From the NCBI GenBank assembly GCA_945861245.1, contig CAMAUE010000002.1, positions 32,236 through 96,235 of the forward strand: a stretch of 64,000 nt of DNA. The letters run 5' to 3'. Made by a program: the position numbers and the translations under genes. Positions 9,158-18,635 of this stretch are shown in pieces; the stretch's first letter is position 1; the number at the start of each line of letters is the position of its first letter. The notes beneath the pieces are model-generated. The model was not told where the DNA came from. It ran no database searches and was given only the letters and a program-made list of their open reading frames with translations. The stretch is from Singulisphaera sp. GP187. GTDB taxonomy: Bacteria; Planctomycetota; Planctomycetia; Gemmatales; Gemmataceae.

Positions 9158-10273
9158 ATGATTCGCAAGAGTTGGGCTGTTACCGCCGCCTGCACCGCGT
9201 TGTTCGGGTTCGGCGTTGCCGTGTTATCGGACGTCGGCGTAGCCGGCGAAGACAAGAAAAAGACCGAGAAGAAAGTCGAAAAGAAGGCCGAGAAGAAAAA
9301 GGAAGTCTGGACCGACATCAATGATAAGTCGCTGCCGATCGACTTCAAGTTTCAGGGCGAATACGTCGGCGAAAAGGTCGGCGCTCAGGTCATCGCGTTA
9401 GGCAACGGGACGTTTCAGGCCGTCGTCTACACCGGCGGACTGCCCGGCGCAGGCTGGAACGGCAAGGACCGATCACTCCTCGCTGGTAATCTTGAGGCGG
9501 ACAAAGTCGTGTTCACGGCAGCTCAGGGCAAACGCAATTACCTCGCCCAGGCGCCGACCGCGTTCTCGGCAACAGCGAAATTCCCCCCCGTCGGGCATCA
9601 AGAAAGCCTCAGCGCGACCATCGTCGGCGACACGATGACGCTGAAAGACAAAAGCCCGATCGAACTCAAGCGAACCGTTCGCACCAGCCCGACGCTCGGC
9701 GCCAAGATCGCAGCCGGCGCCGTCGTCCTCTTCGACGGTACCAGCAAAGACGAGTTCAACGGCGGCCGACTCGACAAAATCACCGGACTACTCAACACTG
9801 ATGGCAGCGACGTCACCACCAAACGCAAATTCTCCAACTACACCGCTCACATTGAGTTCATCCTGCCGTACCGTCCCGATGCTCGTGGCCAGGGCCGAGG
9901 CAACAGCGGGTTCTATCAGGTCGATCATTACGAAGTGCAAATCCTCGACTCCTTCGGCCTCGAAGGCAAGGACAACGAGTGCGGCGGCGTCTATCAACGG
10001 CTCAATTGCAAAGTCAACATGTGCCTGCCGCCGTTGCAATGGCAGACCTACGATGTCGAATTCACCAATGCCGTGACCAGGGACGGCAAGGTCACCAAGA
10101 AGTCGCGCATCACGCTCAAGCACAACGGCGTCCTCGTGCACGACAACGCCGAACTCGTCGGCGTCACCGGCGGCGCCCGCAAGGAAGCCGAAGGCACGCC
10201 CGGCCTGCTGCGTCTGCAAGGCCACGGCAACCCACTGCAGTTCCGCAACATCTGGGTCGTTGAGAACAAGTAG
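9158..10273 (+). CDS. Secreted DUF1080 (3-keto-disaccharide hydrolase) protein
   Basis: About 371 residues. ATG 9158 (MIRKSWAVTAACTALFG) starts a signal peptide; GGGGAG lies 8 nt upstream. The longer frame from 9104 only adds 18 non-conserved residues. After a Lys/Glu-rich linker (KKKTEKKVEKKAEKKKE), the second half has the DUF1080 concanavalin-like fold: AGAVVLFDGTSKDEFNGG, ANSGFY-like GNSGFYQVDHYEVQILDSFG and the C-terminal LLRLQGHGNPLQFRNIWVVE. Members act on 3-keto-glucosides or related disaccharides or bind carbohydrate, in the periplasm. It is a stand-alone gene; a second DUF1080 protein is encoded convergently at 10422. Confidence 0.85.
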   Translation: MIRKSWAVTAACTALFGFGVAVLSDVGVAGEDKKKTEKKVEKKAEKKKEVWTDINDKSLPIDFKFQGEYVGEKVGAQVIALGNGTFQAVVYTGGLPGAGWNGKDRSLLAGNLEADKVVFTAAQGKRNYLAQAPTAFSATAKFPPVGHQESLSATIVGDTMTLKDKSPIELKRTVRTSPTLGAKIAAGAVVLFDGTSKDEFNGGRLDKITGLLNTDGSDVTTKRKFSNYTAHIEFILPYRPDARGQGRGNSGFYQVDHYEVQILDSFGLEGKDNECGGVYQRLNCKVNMCLPPLQWQTYDVEFTNAVTRDGKVTKKSRITLKHNGVLVHDNAELVGVTGGARKEAEGTPGLLRLQGHGNPLQFRNIWVVENK

Positions 10274-10286
10274 TAACTTCTGCATT

Positions 10287-10306
10287 CCGCTTGCGGCTTA
10301 GCGCTC
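10287..10306 (+). repeat. Family A half-site, A2
   Basis: One arm, CCGCTTGCGGCTTAGCGCTC, without its partner, immediately before hairpin D1. Confidence 0.7.
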
Positions 10307-10326
10307 GCGCCAAAAAAACTTGATCG

Positions 10327-10372
10327 AATTCAAGCCCAGGGGTGAGGTACTCCGAACCCCTGGGCTTGAATT
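10327..10372. repeat. Family D inverted repeat, copy D1
   Basis: Perfect 17-nt arms (10327-10343 and 10356-10372) around the loop GAGGTACTCCGA, between convergent genes. It could act as a bidirectional terminator by position, but the loop sequence is shared with copies elsewhere, which points to a dispersed repeat. Confidence 0.85.
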
Positions 10373-10421
10373 TTCCGATTGCTTCGCAACGAGACCTTCA
10401 CTTCTTTTTCAACGCCTTTCG

Positions 10422-11918
10422 TTATTTCTCCATGCCGAACATGAAACGCAACCCGCCGATGACGTGTTGTTGGAAGCGCGGGTCTGCCCACACTTCTTCG
10501 CGATGGCCCAGCGCGGTGTAGAAGACGTTGCCTTTGCCGAACTGGTGAACCCACGCCAGGGCGTTGTCCTTGTCGGCGCGTTTGCCGGGGTTCTTTACGG
10601 AGTCCATGTCCATACGCATGAGCACTTTCAGTTTTTCGCGTGAGTATGGCGTTCGGAACTGGTAGATTTCGTCGGTGATCTCGAACGAATCGCCGAGGTG
10701 CTTGGTCGCGGCGTGCTTCTTGTCTTCGACGATGACGCGAATTTTCTGGTGCCAGGGATGGCCGTCGAAGTAGCCGCCGATCAACTCGCCGTATTCCTTC
10801 CATTTGTAGAAGGTATCGGTCGCGCAATGGCTGCCGCCGAATCCTTTGCCTTTGCGAATGAACGAGAGCAGGTCGGATTTCTGTGCCTCGCTCAGGGGCA
10901 GTTCGCCGGTGGTATAGAAGAAGACGGCGTCGTAGGTCTTCAGAGCTTCATCGGAAATTTCGACGCGTGAGTTCTGGGAGCAGACGACATCAAACAGGCC
11001 CGACTTCGCCGCCAGATCCATGAACGTCGTCTCGACCAGGCATGGCTTGATGACCGCAAGCAACTTGTCGCCGGCCTTGATTTCGAGCGGTTTCACAAGT
11101 CGGCCATGATAGGCGACGGAAACCTTGCCCTTGTTCTCCTTCACCTCAAGCTGATCCAACTTCGGGAAGTCCTCGGCCTTCGCGTCCTTGGCGACGGTAA
11201 CCGAACGGCGCACGACGCTATGGACGAAGCCTTTCGATTCCGTGATGAGCAGCACGCGTTTCTTCGTTTCGCCGCTGGCTTGGGCGACGACGAACGAATC
11301 GATTCGCGGTTGAACGGGAGCCGCATCGGCTTTCTCTTTTTCCTTGTCGGCAGTGACCATAATCTGGATGTTGCGATACTCGAACTTGCCGGATTCCGCT
11401 TGCAATCCGACGCCGCCCTTGGCAGGGACTTTCATCTTGGCCGGGGTAATCGCTTCGCCGTTGAGCGTGGCAGTCGATTCGGTGCCTTTGACGGTGATGA
11501 CGAGCAGGTTCCAGTCGTCGTTCTTGAAATTCTTGAGTTGCTTCTGCTCGCCACGCCGCGCGAAGTCGCGGATCTGCAGTTGCGGTCCGCGGACATAGAC
11601 GCCGCTGTCAGCCTTGAGTCCGGCGCGGTACTCCATCTTGACGACAAAGTCCTGCTCGAAGGTCTCGGCGGTGTAGAGGTCCTTGATGCCTTTGCCGAGA
11701 TCGCAAACGATGGCGCCGTCTTTGACGTGGAAACGCTTGTCGGAGGTTTCGGTTTTGCCTTCGAGTTTATCTTTGGATCCCTTATAGACCCAGCCGGTGA
11801 GGTCCTTGCCGTTGAATAGGCTGCGATAACCAGGATCGGGTTTGAAGGCGTCTTGCGCCTGGCTAGTCGATGCCAGCGCAAACAATGTGAGGATGAGAGC
11901 CGAGAGGAAGCGAATCAT
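10422..11918 (-). CDS. Secreted DUF1080-ThuA fusion protein
   Basis: About 498 residues. Two adjacent ATG codons lie at 11921 and 11918. AGGAG sits 6 nt before the second, so 11918 is preferred. MIRFLSALILTLFALAS then TSQAQ is a signal peptide. Residues about 25-200 are DUF1080 (YRSLFNGKDLTGWVYKG; NIQIMV at its end). From about 230 a ThuA/trehalose-utilisation glutamine-amidotransferase-like domain follows (KRVLLITESKGFVHSVVRR; GGSHCATDTFYKWKEYGELI; VFYTALGHREEVW). DUF1080-ThuA pairs are common in planctomycete sugar catabolism, and the role here is inferred to be periplasmic turnover of oxidised or keto sugars. Confidence 0.85.
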   Translation of the reverse strand: MIRFLSALILTLFALASTSQAQDAFKPDPGYRSLFNGKDLTGWVYKGSKDKLEGKTETSDKRFHVKDGAIVCDLGKGIKDLYTAETFEQDFVVKMEYRAGLKADSGVYVRGPQLQIRDFARRGEQKQLKNFKNDDWNLLVITVKGTESTATLNGEAITPAKMKVPAKGGVGLQAESGKFEYRNIQIMVTADKEKEKADAAPVQPRIDSFVVAQASGETKKRVLLITESKGFVHSVVRRSVTVAKDAKAEDFPKLDQLEVKENKGKVSVAYHGRLVKPLEIKAGDKLLAVIKPCLVETTFMDLAAKSGLFDVVCSQNSRVEISDEALKTYDAVFFYTTGELPLSEAQKSDLLSFIRKGKGFGGSHCATDTFYKWKEYGELIGGYFDGHPWHQKIRVIVEDKKHAATKHLGDSFEITDEIYQFRTPYSREKLKVLMRMDMDSVKNPGKRADKDNALAWVHQFGKGNVFYTALGHREEVWADPRFQQHVIGGLRFMFGMEK

Positions 11919-12217
11919 CATGTTCTCCTGGAGTGGATCAAGGTGGGAATTTCGTCGCAGATTACGATACGTGCTGGAGCGTGATTTGAAAAGTGTGGCT
12001 CGCCGGCAATGATGTGGGAAGAAGAGCCTCATATAAAGGCCCAACGCCGTACTTACAGTGAACCAAATACGACCACCGATTTCTCAGCACGGCGAATCCG
12101 CAACGAGTACAGAATCACGAGAATTTGCGAGCACCCAACCCGGCCAACTCGCCCAACACGGTGGCGGGCAGGTCCAGGCACTCGCTGGTTGCTGCGAAGC
12201 AGTCCAACTCGACATCC
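11919..12217. other. Intergenic region with no intact gene
   Basis: About 300 bp between the lone antitoxin and the DUF1080-ThuA gene. This is where a toxin partner would be expected downstream of the antitoxin. Only short broken frames are present on the minus strand. Confidence 0.5.
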
Positions 12218-12442
12218 TCATGAGTTCCCCAGCAAGCGTGCCTTTACTTCTTCCCAGGTGCTACCGGCGTTCGGATTGGCGTCATGAACATTGATACGAC
12301 GCTGCAAGTCCTGTCGTTGAGCGTCCGTCAGTGGGTAATTCGGATTTTCAACGGCGATGCTGTCCCAAATCTCCTCGACGAGCAATATGCGCTGGGCGAT
12401 GCTGAGTTGGTCAATGCCAAGGCCTATCATGGTTGGTGACAT
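12218..12442 (-). CDS. Addiction-module (TIGR02574-type) antitoxin-like protein, no toxin partner
   Basis: About 74 residues from ATG 12442 (MSPTMIGLGIDQLS); a second ATG lies at 12430. The core IAQRILLVEEIWDSIAVE, then PLTDAQRQDLQRRI and STWEEVKARLL, matches the small helical putative addiction-module component family. Such proteins normally neutralise a RelE/ParE toxin encoded just downstream. No such gene is seen here. The extended frame to 12550 reads through hairpin D4 and is not believed. It may be a solitary antitoxin or the survivor of a decayed module. Confidence 0.75.
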   Translation of the reverse strand: MSPTMIGLGIDQLSIAQRILLVEEIWDSIAVENPNYPLTDAQRQDLQRRINVHDANPNAGSTWEEVKARLLGNS

Positions 12443-12467
12443 CGCGATCTTTCTATATTTTGGCCAT

Positions 12468-12496
12468 CCCAAGGGTTCGCTGCGCTCACCCTTGGG
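12468..12496. repeat. Short family D-like hairpin, D4
   Basis: Perfect 9-nt arms (CCCAAGGGT and ACCCTTGGG) around an 11-nt loop, in the leader of the antitoxin gene. It is shorter and more diverged than D1-D3. Confidence 0.6.
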
Positions 12497-12522
12497 CTTG
12501 CATTGCATTCTCAATCTGCAAT

Positions 12523-14790
12523 CTACAATTTCTTCAGCATCGCCTTCCACACTCTCCCCGGCGACATTGGCAGCTCGTCCATGCGGACGCCGATCGCGCG
12601 ATACACCGCATTGGCGATGGCGGCGGGCGGCGGGATGATCGGGACTTCGCCGACGCCGCGGACGCCGAACGGGTGCAGCGGGTCGGGGACTTCGACAATG
12701 ACCGCGTCGATCATCGGCAGGTCGAGCGCGGTCGGCATGCGGTAGTCGAGGAAGCTGGCGTTGGTCATGACGCCTTTGTCGTTGTAGAAATATTCCTCGT
12801 TCAACCCCCAGCCGATGCCTTGCACCGCGCCGCCCTGAATTTGGCCTTCGACGTAGCTCGGATGAATCGCCTTGCCACAGTCTTGCACGGCGGTGTAGCG
12901 GAGTATCTGAATCTTGCCGGTATCGGGATCGACTTCGACATCGACGATATGCGTGGCATACGCGCCGCCCGGCCAGGGTGGGTCAACGCTCGCTCGGCCA
13001 ATGATGACGCTGCCGTGCTTCTGGGCCTCGGTGGCGATTTCGGTGAACGACATTTTCTTGGCGGCATCGGTTTTCGAGACGACACCGGCGTTCTTGTACT
13101 CGACGTCCTCGGGTTTGACCTTCCACCAGCCGGCGACTTTCTCGATCATCTGGCGTTGAATGTCCTTGCCCGCTTCGAACGCCGCCCAGCCGGTGGCATA
13201 GGTTACGCGGCTGCCGCCGGTGATGTCGGTGTAGCCGACGGCGTCGGTGTCGCCGACGGTCGGGCGGACGTCCTCGGCGCGGATGCCGAGTGTTTCCGCG
13301 AGTTGCATGGCAATGCTGGTGCGCGAGCCGCCGATATCGGTCGAGCCTTCGACGAGGCTGACGGAACCGTCCGAGTTGACCGACGCGCTGACGCTCGACT
13401 TCAGACCGATGTTGAACCAGAACCCGCTGGCGACGCCACGGCCTCGCGGGAAGCCGTTCGCGCCTTTGGTCAGCGGCGCGGTGTAGTGCGGATGCGACTT
13501 GGCGGTTTGCACCGTTTCGATCGCGCCGATCTTCGGGAATGCGGGGCCATCCGCTCGGCGTGTGCCTTCTTTGGCTGCGTTGTTGAGGCGGAATTCGAGC
13601 GGGTCGATCTTGAGCTTTTCGCAAATCTCATCGACGATCGTTTCCATCGCCATGGCGGCATTGGTCGCGCCCGGCGCGCGGTAGGCGCTCGTCGCAGGCT
13701 TGTTGACGCAGACGTCGTAACCGTCGATTTGCAAGTTGGCGATGTCATAGCACGAGAAGATGCAAACGCAGCCGGCCCAGATCGGCGAGCCGGGATACGC
13801 GCCGGCTTCATAGGCGAGGTACGCCTCGGCGGCGGTGATCTTGCCATTCTTGTCGGCGCCGACCTTGACGCGGATGTGCGAGCCGGGCGTCGGGCCGGTC
13901 GCTTCGAGCACGTCGGCGCGGTTCATCAGTATCTTGACCGGTTTGCCTGTCTTTTTGCTAAGTACAGCTGCGACCGGTTCGAGATAGACGCGAATCTTGC
14001 CGCCAAAGCCACCGCCGATTTCCATCGGGACGACTTTGATGCGCGAGACGGGAATCAGCAAAAGTTCGGCCACCTGCGACCGCACGCTGAACGAACCCTG
14101 CGTGCTGCACCAGATCGTGACCGTGCCGTCGGCGCTCCACAAAGCCGACGCGTTGTGCGGCTCGATGTAGCCCTGGTGCACCGTTGCGGTGTTGAACGTT
14201 TTCTCGATGACGACGGCCGCCTCGGCGAAACCCTTCGCGGTGTCGCCGAGCTTGTATTGGAGATGCTTGGCGATGTTCGTCGGCTGCTTGTCGGTCGCGC
14301 CGGCCATCGATTCGGTGACGAGATCGTCGTGCAGGATCGGGGCACCGGGTTGCATCGCTTTGACGACATCGGTGACGACGGGCAGCGCCTCGTATTCGAC
14401 GACGATCAGCTTGCACGCTTCCTCGGCGATATGCGCGTTGATCGCGGCGACGGCGGCGACGGCCTGGCCTTTGTATAGCACCTTGTCCCGCGCCAAACAA
14501 TTCGCGCTCAGATGCCGCAGATTCACTGCGCCTTCGCCGAGGTGCGCGATCTTGTCGCCCGGATCGGGAAAGTCGGCGGACGTGATGATCGCCTCAACGC
14601 CGGGCAACGCTGCTGCCTTGCTGACGTCGATCCGCTTGATCTTGGCATGCGCGACCGGGCTGCGGAGGATGCGTCCGTGCAATAGACCAGCGGCCTGGAA
14701 GTCGGCGCCATACAGCGCGCGGCCTGTGACTTTATCGACGCCGTCGTGCCGAACCGGACGGGTGCCGATGACTGAGTAGGTTTGTGTCAT
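12523..14790 (-). CDS. Xanthine dehydrogenase-family molybdopterin-binding large subunit
   Basis: About 755 residues from ATG 14790 (MTQTYSVIG); a GTG at 14802 is the alternative. TGRALYGADFQAAGLLHGRI and SPVAHAKIK mark the aldehyde oxidase/xanthine dehydrogenase a/b hammerhead domain (about 20-130). GGGFGGKI and YRAPGATNAAMAMET are molybdopterin-contact motifs. GVRGVGEVPIIPPPAAIANA near the C-terminus contains the catalytic Glu of the family (GVGE). The protein should oxidise an aldehyde, purine or CO-like substrate by hydroxylation. The iron-sulphur and FAD subunits that normally complete the enzyme are not next to it in this window. mogA, needed for the cofactor, lies 5.3 kb away. Confidence 0.9.
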   Translation of the reverse strand: MTQTYSVIGTRPVRHDGVDKVTGRALYGADFQAAGLLHGRILRSPVAHAKIKRIDVSKAAALPGVEAIITSADFPDPGDKIAHLGEGAVNLRHLSANCLARDKVLYKGQAVAAVAAINAHIAEEACKLIVVEYEALPVVTDVVKAMQPGAPILHDDLVTESMAGATDKQPTNIAKHLQYKLGDTAKGFAEAAVVIEKTFNTATVHQGYIEPHNASALWSADGTVTIWCSTQGSFSVRSQVAELLLIPVSRIKVVPMEIGGGFGGKIRVYLEPVAAVLSKKTGKPVKILMNRADVLEATGPTPGSHIRVKVGADKNGKITAAEAYLAYEAGAYPGSPIWAGCVCIFSCYDIANLQIDGYDVCVNKPATSAYRAPGATNAAMAMETIVDEICEKLKIDPLEFRLNNAAKEGTRRADGPAFPKIGAIETVQTAKSHPHYTAPLTKGANGFPRGRGVASGFWFNIGLKSSVSASVNSDGSVSLVEGSTDIGGSRTSIAMQLAETLGIRAEDVRPTVGDTDAVGYTDITGGSRVTYATGWAAFEAGKDIQRQMIEKVAGWWKVKPEDVEYKNAGVVSKTDAAKKMSFTEIATEAQKHGSVIIGRASVDPPWPGGAYATHIVDVEVDPDTGKIQILRYTAVQDCGKAIHPSYVEGQIQGGAVQGIGWGLNEEYFYNDKGVMTNASFLDYRMPTALDLPMIDAVIVEVPDPLHPFGVRGVGEVPIIPPPAAIANAVYRAIGVRMDELPMSPGRVWKAMLKKL

Positions 14791-15000
14791 AGTTGGGTTC
14801 ACTTAGGATGAGCGGGCGAGGGTTCGTTTTGGATTGATATAACGAAACGCCGTAGGGAAGCAAAGGGCATCTGCGAACGTCCGGTGTGACCACACTGCGC
14901 TGGCCTACTCTAATGCTTCGTTCGCTTTTTTTTCGTTTCCCACTTACCCGGCAGGCAGGTAACCTGTTACAATCACTTTATCCTACCTTGGGGGCGTTTC

Positions 15001-16404
15001 ATGTTGACCATCCGCGATTCCGGTGCAGCTCTTTGCGATCAGGTTTCTCGCCGCGATTGGTTGCGCATCGGCGCACTCGGCACACTCGGCCTTTCGCTAC
15101 CAGCGCTGAACCACGCTCGCGCCCAAGTCTCGTCCATTCCTCGGCCATCATCGTTTGGCAAGGCGAAGGCGTGCATCCTCGTCGGCTTGACTGGCGGGCC
15201 GCCGCAACATGAAACATGGGACCCCAAGCCCGACGCCCCCGAGGAGATTCGCGGTCCGTTCAGGCCAATCGCCAGTTCCGTGCCCGGTTTGCAAGTGTGT
15301 GAATTGATGCCCAGGCTCGGCGCTCTCGCGCATCACTTCGCCGTGCTGCGAGCGATGTCCACACGCGACAACGCCCACTCGTCCAGCGGCTACTACATGC
15401 TGACCGGCGTGCCTCACACGCCTGCCAACGTCGAGAACGCTCGCGCCGGCGCGCCGAATAATTGGCCCAGCCTTGCCTCGCTCGTCAATCGCCTGAAGTC
15501 TCGGCCCGGCGGGATGCCGGCGTCGGTTGTTATTCCCGAGCATATTTGGAACGACGGCAACATACCCTGGCCTGGCCAAGACGCCGGCTTCCTCGGCCGT
15601 GCGACCGATCCCTGGCTGTTGCACTGCGATCCGTCCGCCGCCACCTTCCAGGTTCCCGCGCTGGCCATGCCCGACGACTTGACGCCGCTGCGCTTCGATG
15701 ATCGCCGATCGCTGCTGGATCAGGTCAATCGCCATCTCGGCTCGCTCGAACGAACCGCGGCCGTCACGAACTACAACCATCAGTTTCATCAAGCGCTCGA
15801 CATGATGCGCACGACCAGCGTCCGCCAGGCGTTCGACGTCAGCCACGAGCCGGCATCGATGCGCGACCGCTATGGTCGATCGCGCTACGCTCAGAGCCTA
15901 TTGCTCGCTCGGCGATTGGTTGAATCGGGCATCTCGCTTGTGCAAATCAACTGGACGCGCATGGGCCCGAACCTACCCAACCAAGGCGGCTGGGATACGC
16001 ACAACGCCAACGCCCAATCGCTGCGCAGCCACCTGATGCCGTTGATGGATCGCGCGGTGAGCGCTCTAATCGAAGACTTGGCGATGCGCGGGTTGCTTGA
16101 CGAGACGCTCGTCGTTTGGCATGGCGAGTTCGGCCGTACGCCCCGTATCAATCCCAACGCCGGGCGCGACCATTGGGGTTCGGTCTTCTCGCTGGCGATG
16201 GCAGGCGGCGGCGTCCGCGCGGGAGTCGTCCACGGCGCCTCCGACCGAATCGGCGCCTACCCCCGAGAAGGCCAGGTGTTGCCCCAAGACCTCACCGCTA
16301 CCATCTTCCACCTTCTCGGCATCGACCCCGGGACGGAAGTTCACGACACGCAAAACCGCCCCATCCCGATCACTCGTGGCCAAATCGTACGGCAGATTGT
16401 TTGA
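15001..16404 (+). CDS. Tat-exported DUF1501 protein (1)
   Basis: 467 residues from ATG 15001, preceded by TTGGGGG. SRRDWLRIGALGTLGLSLPA (residues about 17-36) is a twin-arginine signal. LTGGPPQHETWDPKPDAPEE, RDNAHSSSGYYMLTG, and VVWHGEFGRTPRINPNAGRD followed by HWG are DUF1501 signatures; the family belongs to the alkaline phosphatase/sulfatase-like superfamily. These proteins are hugely expanded in planctomycetes and usually pair with PSCyt/DUF1549-DUF1553 proteins. No such partner is adjacent here. The function is unknown; the location is most likely periplasmic. Confidence 0.9.
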   Translation: MLTIRDSGAALCDQVSRRDWLRIGALGTLGLSLPALNHARAQVSSIPRPSSFGKAKACILVGLTGGPPQHETWDPKPDAPEEIRGPFRPIASSVPGLQVCELMPRLGALAHHFAVLRAMSTRDNAHSSSGYYMLTGVPHTPANVENARAGAPNNWPSLASLVNRLKSRPGGMPASVVIPEHIWNDGNIPWPGQDAGFLGRATDPWLLHCDPSAATFQVPALAMPDDLTPLRFDDRRSLLDQVNRHLGSLERTAAVTNYNHQFHQALDMMRTTSVRQAFDVSHEPASMRDRYGRSRYAQSLLLARRLVESGISLVQINWTRMGPNLPNQGGWDTHNANAQSLRSHLMPLMDRAVSALIEDLAMRGLLDETLVVWHGEFGRTPRINPNAGRDHWGSVFSLAMAGGGVRAGVVHGASDRIGAYPREGQVLPQDLTATIFHLLGIDPGTEVHDTQNRPIPITRGQIVRQIV

Positions 16405-16424
16405 GTGGGAAAGAGCTGAAACGT

Positions 16425-17639
16425 CTACGCGGCCTTCAAAATCAAGCACGTGTTGCTGCCGCCGAAACCGAATGAATTCGATGCGGTCGCGCGCACTCGG
16501 CACGACTCGGCTTGATTCGGGACGTGGCGGAGTCGGCACTCCGGATCGGGGTTGTGCAGATTAATCGTCGGCGGGACGGCCTGGCGCTCGATCGCGACGA
16601 TGCACACCAGAGCTTCCACGGCGGCGGCGGCGGTCAGGAGATGGCCAGTCATGCTCTTCGTCGAACTCACCGGCATCCTTTCGATGTGCGAACCGAACAC
16701 GCTGGCCAGCACCTTCGCCTCGGCTTGATCGCCCACAGGCGTGCTTGTCGCATGGGCGTTGACGTAATCGATGTCGGCGGGGTCGAGCTGGGCGTCGGTC
16801 AACGCTTGCCGCATCGCTTGAATCGCTGGGACCGGATCGGGGCTGGGTATCACCATGTGATAGGCATCGCTCGATGCACCGCAGCCAGCGACCTCGGCAT
16901 AGAGCTTGACGCCGCGCTGACGTGCGGATGCGGATCGCTCCAGCACGAAGATCGCGCCGCCTTCGCCCATGACAAAGCCGTCGCGATCGCGGTCGAATGG
17001 CCGCGAGGCGGCGGGCGGATCGTCGTTGCGGCGCGAAAGTGCCCGCAGGTTGCCAAATCCGGCGAGATTGAGCGGATTGATCGCAAGATCGCACGCACCA
17101 GCGAGGCAGACATCAACCCAGCCAAGCTGTAGCCAACGCCGAGCGAGGGCAATCGCGTGATTGCCACTTGCGCAGGCGGCGGAAAGCGAGGCGATCGGGC
17201 CGTTCAAGCCGAGCCGATGGGCGGTTCGATGCGCGAGCGGTTCGATATGTGCCTGTGTTTCAAACGCTTGTCGGCTGCCGTTACGAAAGTTAAGCTCCCA
17301 CATCGTAAGCCATTCCGCCGCGTTGCCGAGCACGATACCGATGCGTAGGTTGCTGCGATTGTGCCAGAGTTTGGCGTCGCACAGCGCCGATGTGCAGCAC
17401 CAGAGCATCGCTTGATCGAGCCGTGACATCGCCGCAAAATCGTGCTGGCTGAATTCCTCCGGGCACGGAATGTCCGTCACCTGTGCGCCGATCTGCGACG
17501 GGTGATCGTTGACGGGAAACTCCGTGATGGTACGTACGCCCGATTTGCCGGCGAGCAAACGATCGGCGAATTCGCGATACGTGTGTCCCAGCGGCGTGGC
17601 GGCGCCGAGCCCTGTGATGACAATCGATTCTCGCGGCAT
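16425..17639 (-). CDS. Beta-ketoacyl-ACP synthase (KAS II/FabF type)
   Basis: 404 residues. The start ATG at 17639 overlaps the stop of the upstream ketosynthase-like gene (TAATG), which implies translational coupling. The Cys-His-His triad is intact: Cys156 in SAACASG, His296 in NAHATSTPVGD and His333 in KSMTGHLL. The N-terminus IVITGLGAATPLG and the C-terminus NSFGFGGSN are also typical. The enzyme condenses malonyl-ACP with an acyl chain in the cytoplasm. The pairing with a triad-less partner resembles the KS/chain-length-factor arrangement of type II polyketide and aryl-polyene systems, and a divergent alpha-oxoamine synthase follows. No acyl-carrier protein gene is seen nearby. Confidence 0.9.
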   Translation of the reverse strand: MPRESIVITGLGAATPLGHTYREFADRLLAGKSGVRTITEFPVNDHPSQIGAQVTDIPCPEEFSQHDFAAMSRLDQAMLWCCTSALCDAKLWHNRSNLRIGIVLGNAAEWLTMWELNFRNGSRQAFETQAHIEPLAHRTAHRLGLNGPIASLSAACASGNHAIALARRWLQLGWVDVCLAGACDLAINPLNLAGFGNLRALSRRNDDPPAASRPFDRDRDGFVMGEGGAIFVLERSASARQRGVKLYAEVAGCGASSDAYHMVIPSPDPVPAIQAMRQALTDAQLDPADIDYVNAHATSTPVGDQAEAKVLASVFGSHIERMPVSSTKSMTGHLLTAAAAVEALVCIVAIERQAVPPTINLHNPDPECRLRHVPNQAESCRVRATASNSFGFGGSNTCLILKAA

Positions 17640-18517
17640 TACCTTGCCTCCAAATCGCCAGCGAAATCCAGTTCAGCAACGATTCTTCCGCCGACGCGCC
17701 AACGAGTCGATTGCCGTTGCGCGACGGCTTCGGCGATGGCGTCGAGTTGCGGTTCGGCCAGCCAGCGGATCGCGTCGTCGTTCGCTGCCTCGCCAAGCCT
17801 CAACTCCGGGCCGTAGGTTGCATCGATCGTGGGCCTCAGCGCCATCGCGATGCCGCAACAATTTGGCGTTGGTGTGACGTTCGCATCGGCACTGGGGATC
17901 CGCTCCGATTCGTAACCCGTGAGTATCAACCAAAGCCCCGGCAGGGATGAATCGGCGAGCAAACTGGCCGCGAGCAGTAATGCCTCGCGAACGGAGTTCG
18001 GCCCGCCGCCGACGCCGAAGTTAGGGCCATAGGCTTTGAGCGATTGACTGAGCGTCCCCGAAATCGCATGCAGCGATTGATGCGGAATAAGGTGAGGCGA
18101 CACGCCCCAAGCTCCGTCGGTCGGATACGCTGTTATGCTTCGCGCGATCTGGATTCGTCCAAAGAAATTGGCGGCGGCGACGACTCCCCAATCGCGAAAT
18201 TCTGGCTGTGGCTCAGTAAACTGCCCGATAGCCGCACGCACCGTTTCGATAGCGACTACCGTTTGTTCTTCCGAATGCTTGAGAAATGATGCCGACATCG
18301 GCTCCGATGCGATTACCGTCGGCTGCTTGCGCAATGCGGCAATCGTGAGTGCATTTGCGTGCGTCACCGCGCAGCTGACGATCGCGCAGCGAACCGAGAC
18401 TCTTATTCGTTCCGCAGTTTGCAGTGCGTACACGGCACGCGTTCCTTTCGCTTGGACATGGTCGATCCATTTCTTTTCATCGACCGAACGCTCGATGTTT
18501 CTTGGCAGAATAGCCAA
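17639..18517 (-). CDS. Ketosynthase-like protein lacking the active-site Cys (chain-length-factor-like)
   Basis: About 292 residues if translated from TTG 18517, which has GGGAAAA upstream. The start is uncertain; ATG 18298 would give about 219 residues. The frame is open further upstream to 18895 but passes through hairpin D2. SEEQTVVAIETVRAAIGQF and HAISGTLSQSLKAYGPNFGV follow the ketosynthase fold. The position of the nucleophilic Cys reads GVGGGPNSVREALLLAASLL, so catalysis of condensation is not expected. The stop overlaps the start of the intact ketosynthase. By analogy with KS-beta subunits it may form a heterodimer with it and set chain length. This is inference. Confidence 0.65.
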   Translation of the reverse strand: MAILPRNIERSVDEKKWIDHVQAKGTRAVYALQTAERIRVSVRCAIVSCAVTHANALTIAALRKQPTVIASEPMSASFLKHSEEQTVVAIETVRAAIGQFTEPQPEFRDWGVVAAANFFGRIQIARSITAYPTDGAWGVSPHLIPHQSLHAISGTLSQSLKAYGPNFGVGGGPNSVREALLLAASLLADSSLPGLWLILTGYESERIPSADANVTPTPNCCGIAMALRPTIDATYGPELRLGEAANDDAIRWLAEPQLDAIAEAVAQRQSTRWRVGGRIVAELDFAGDLEAR

Positions 18518-18635
18518 GATTTTCCCATTATTACGATAGAAACAGTCAAGCAGCGAAGGCCAGGCGAATTGCGGCGTATCCGACGCCTGGGAACTTCGGC
18601 TTGAATTTATTCGGCATTTTTGATCTATCAGTCTA

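Noticed and set aside
12433..14478. Plus-strand frame of 681 codons
   Set aside because: It is antisense to the molybdopterin oxidoreductase, whose motifs are unmistakable; open frames on the opposite strand are expected in GC-rich DNA.
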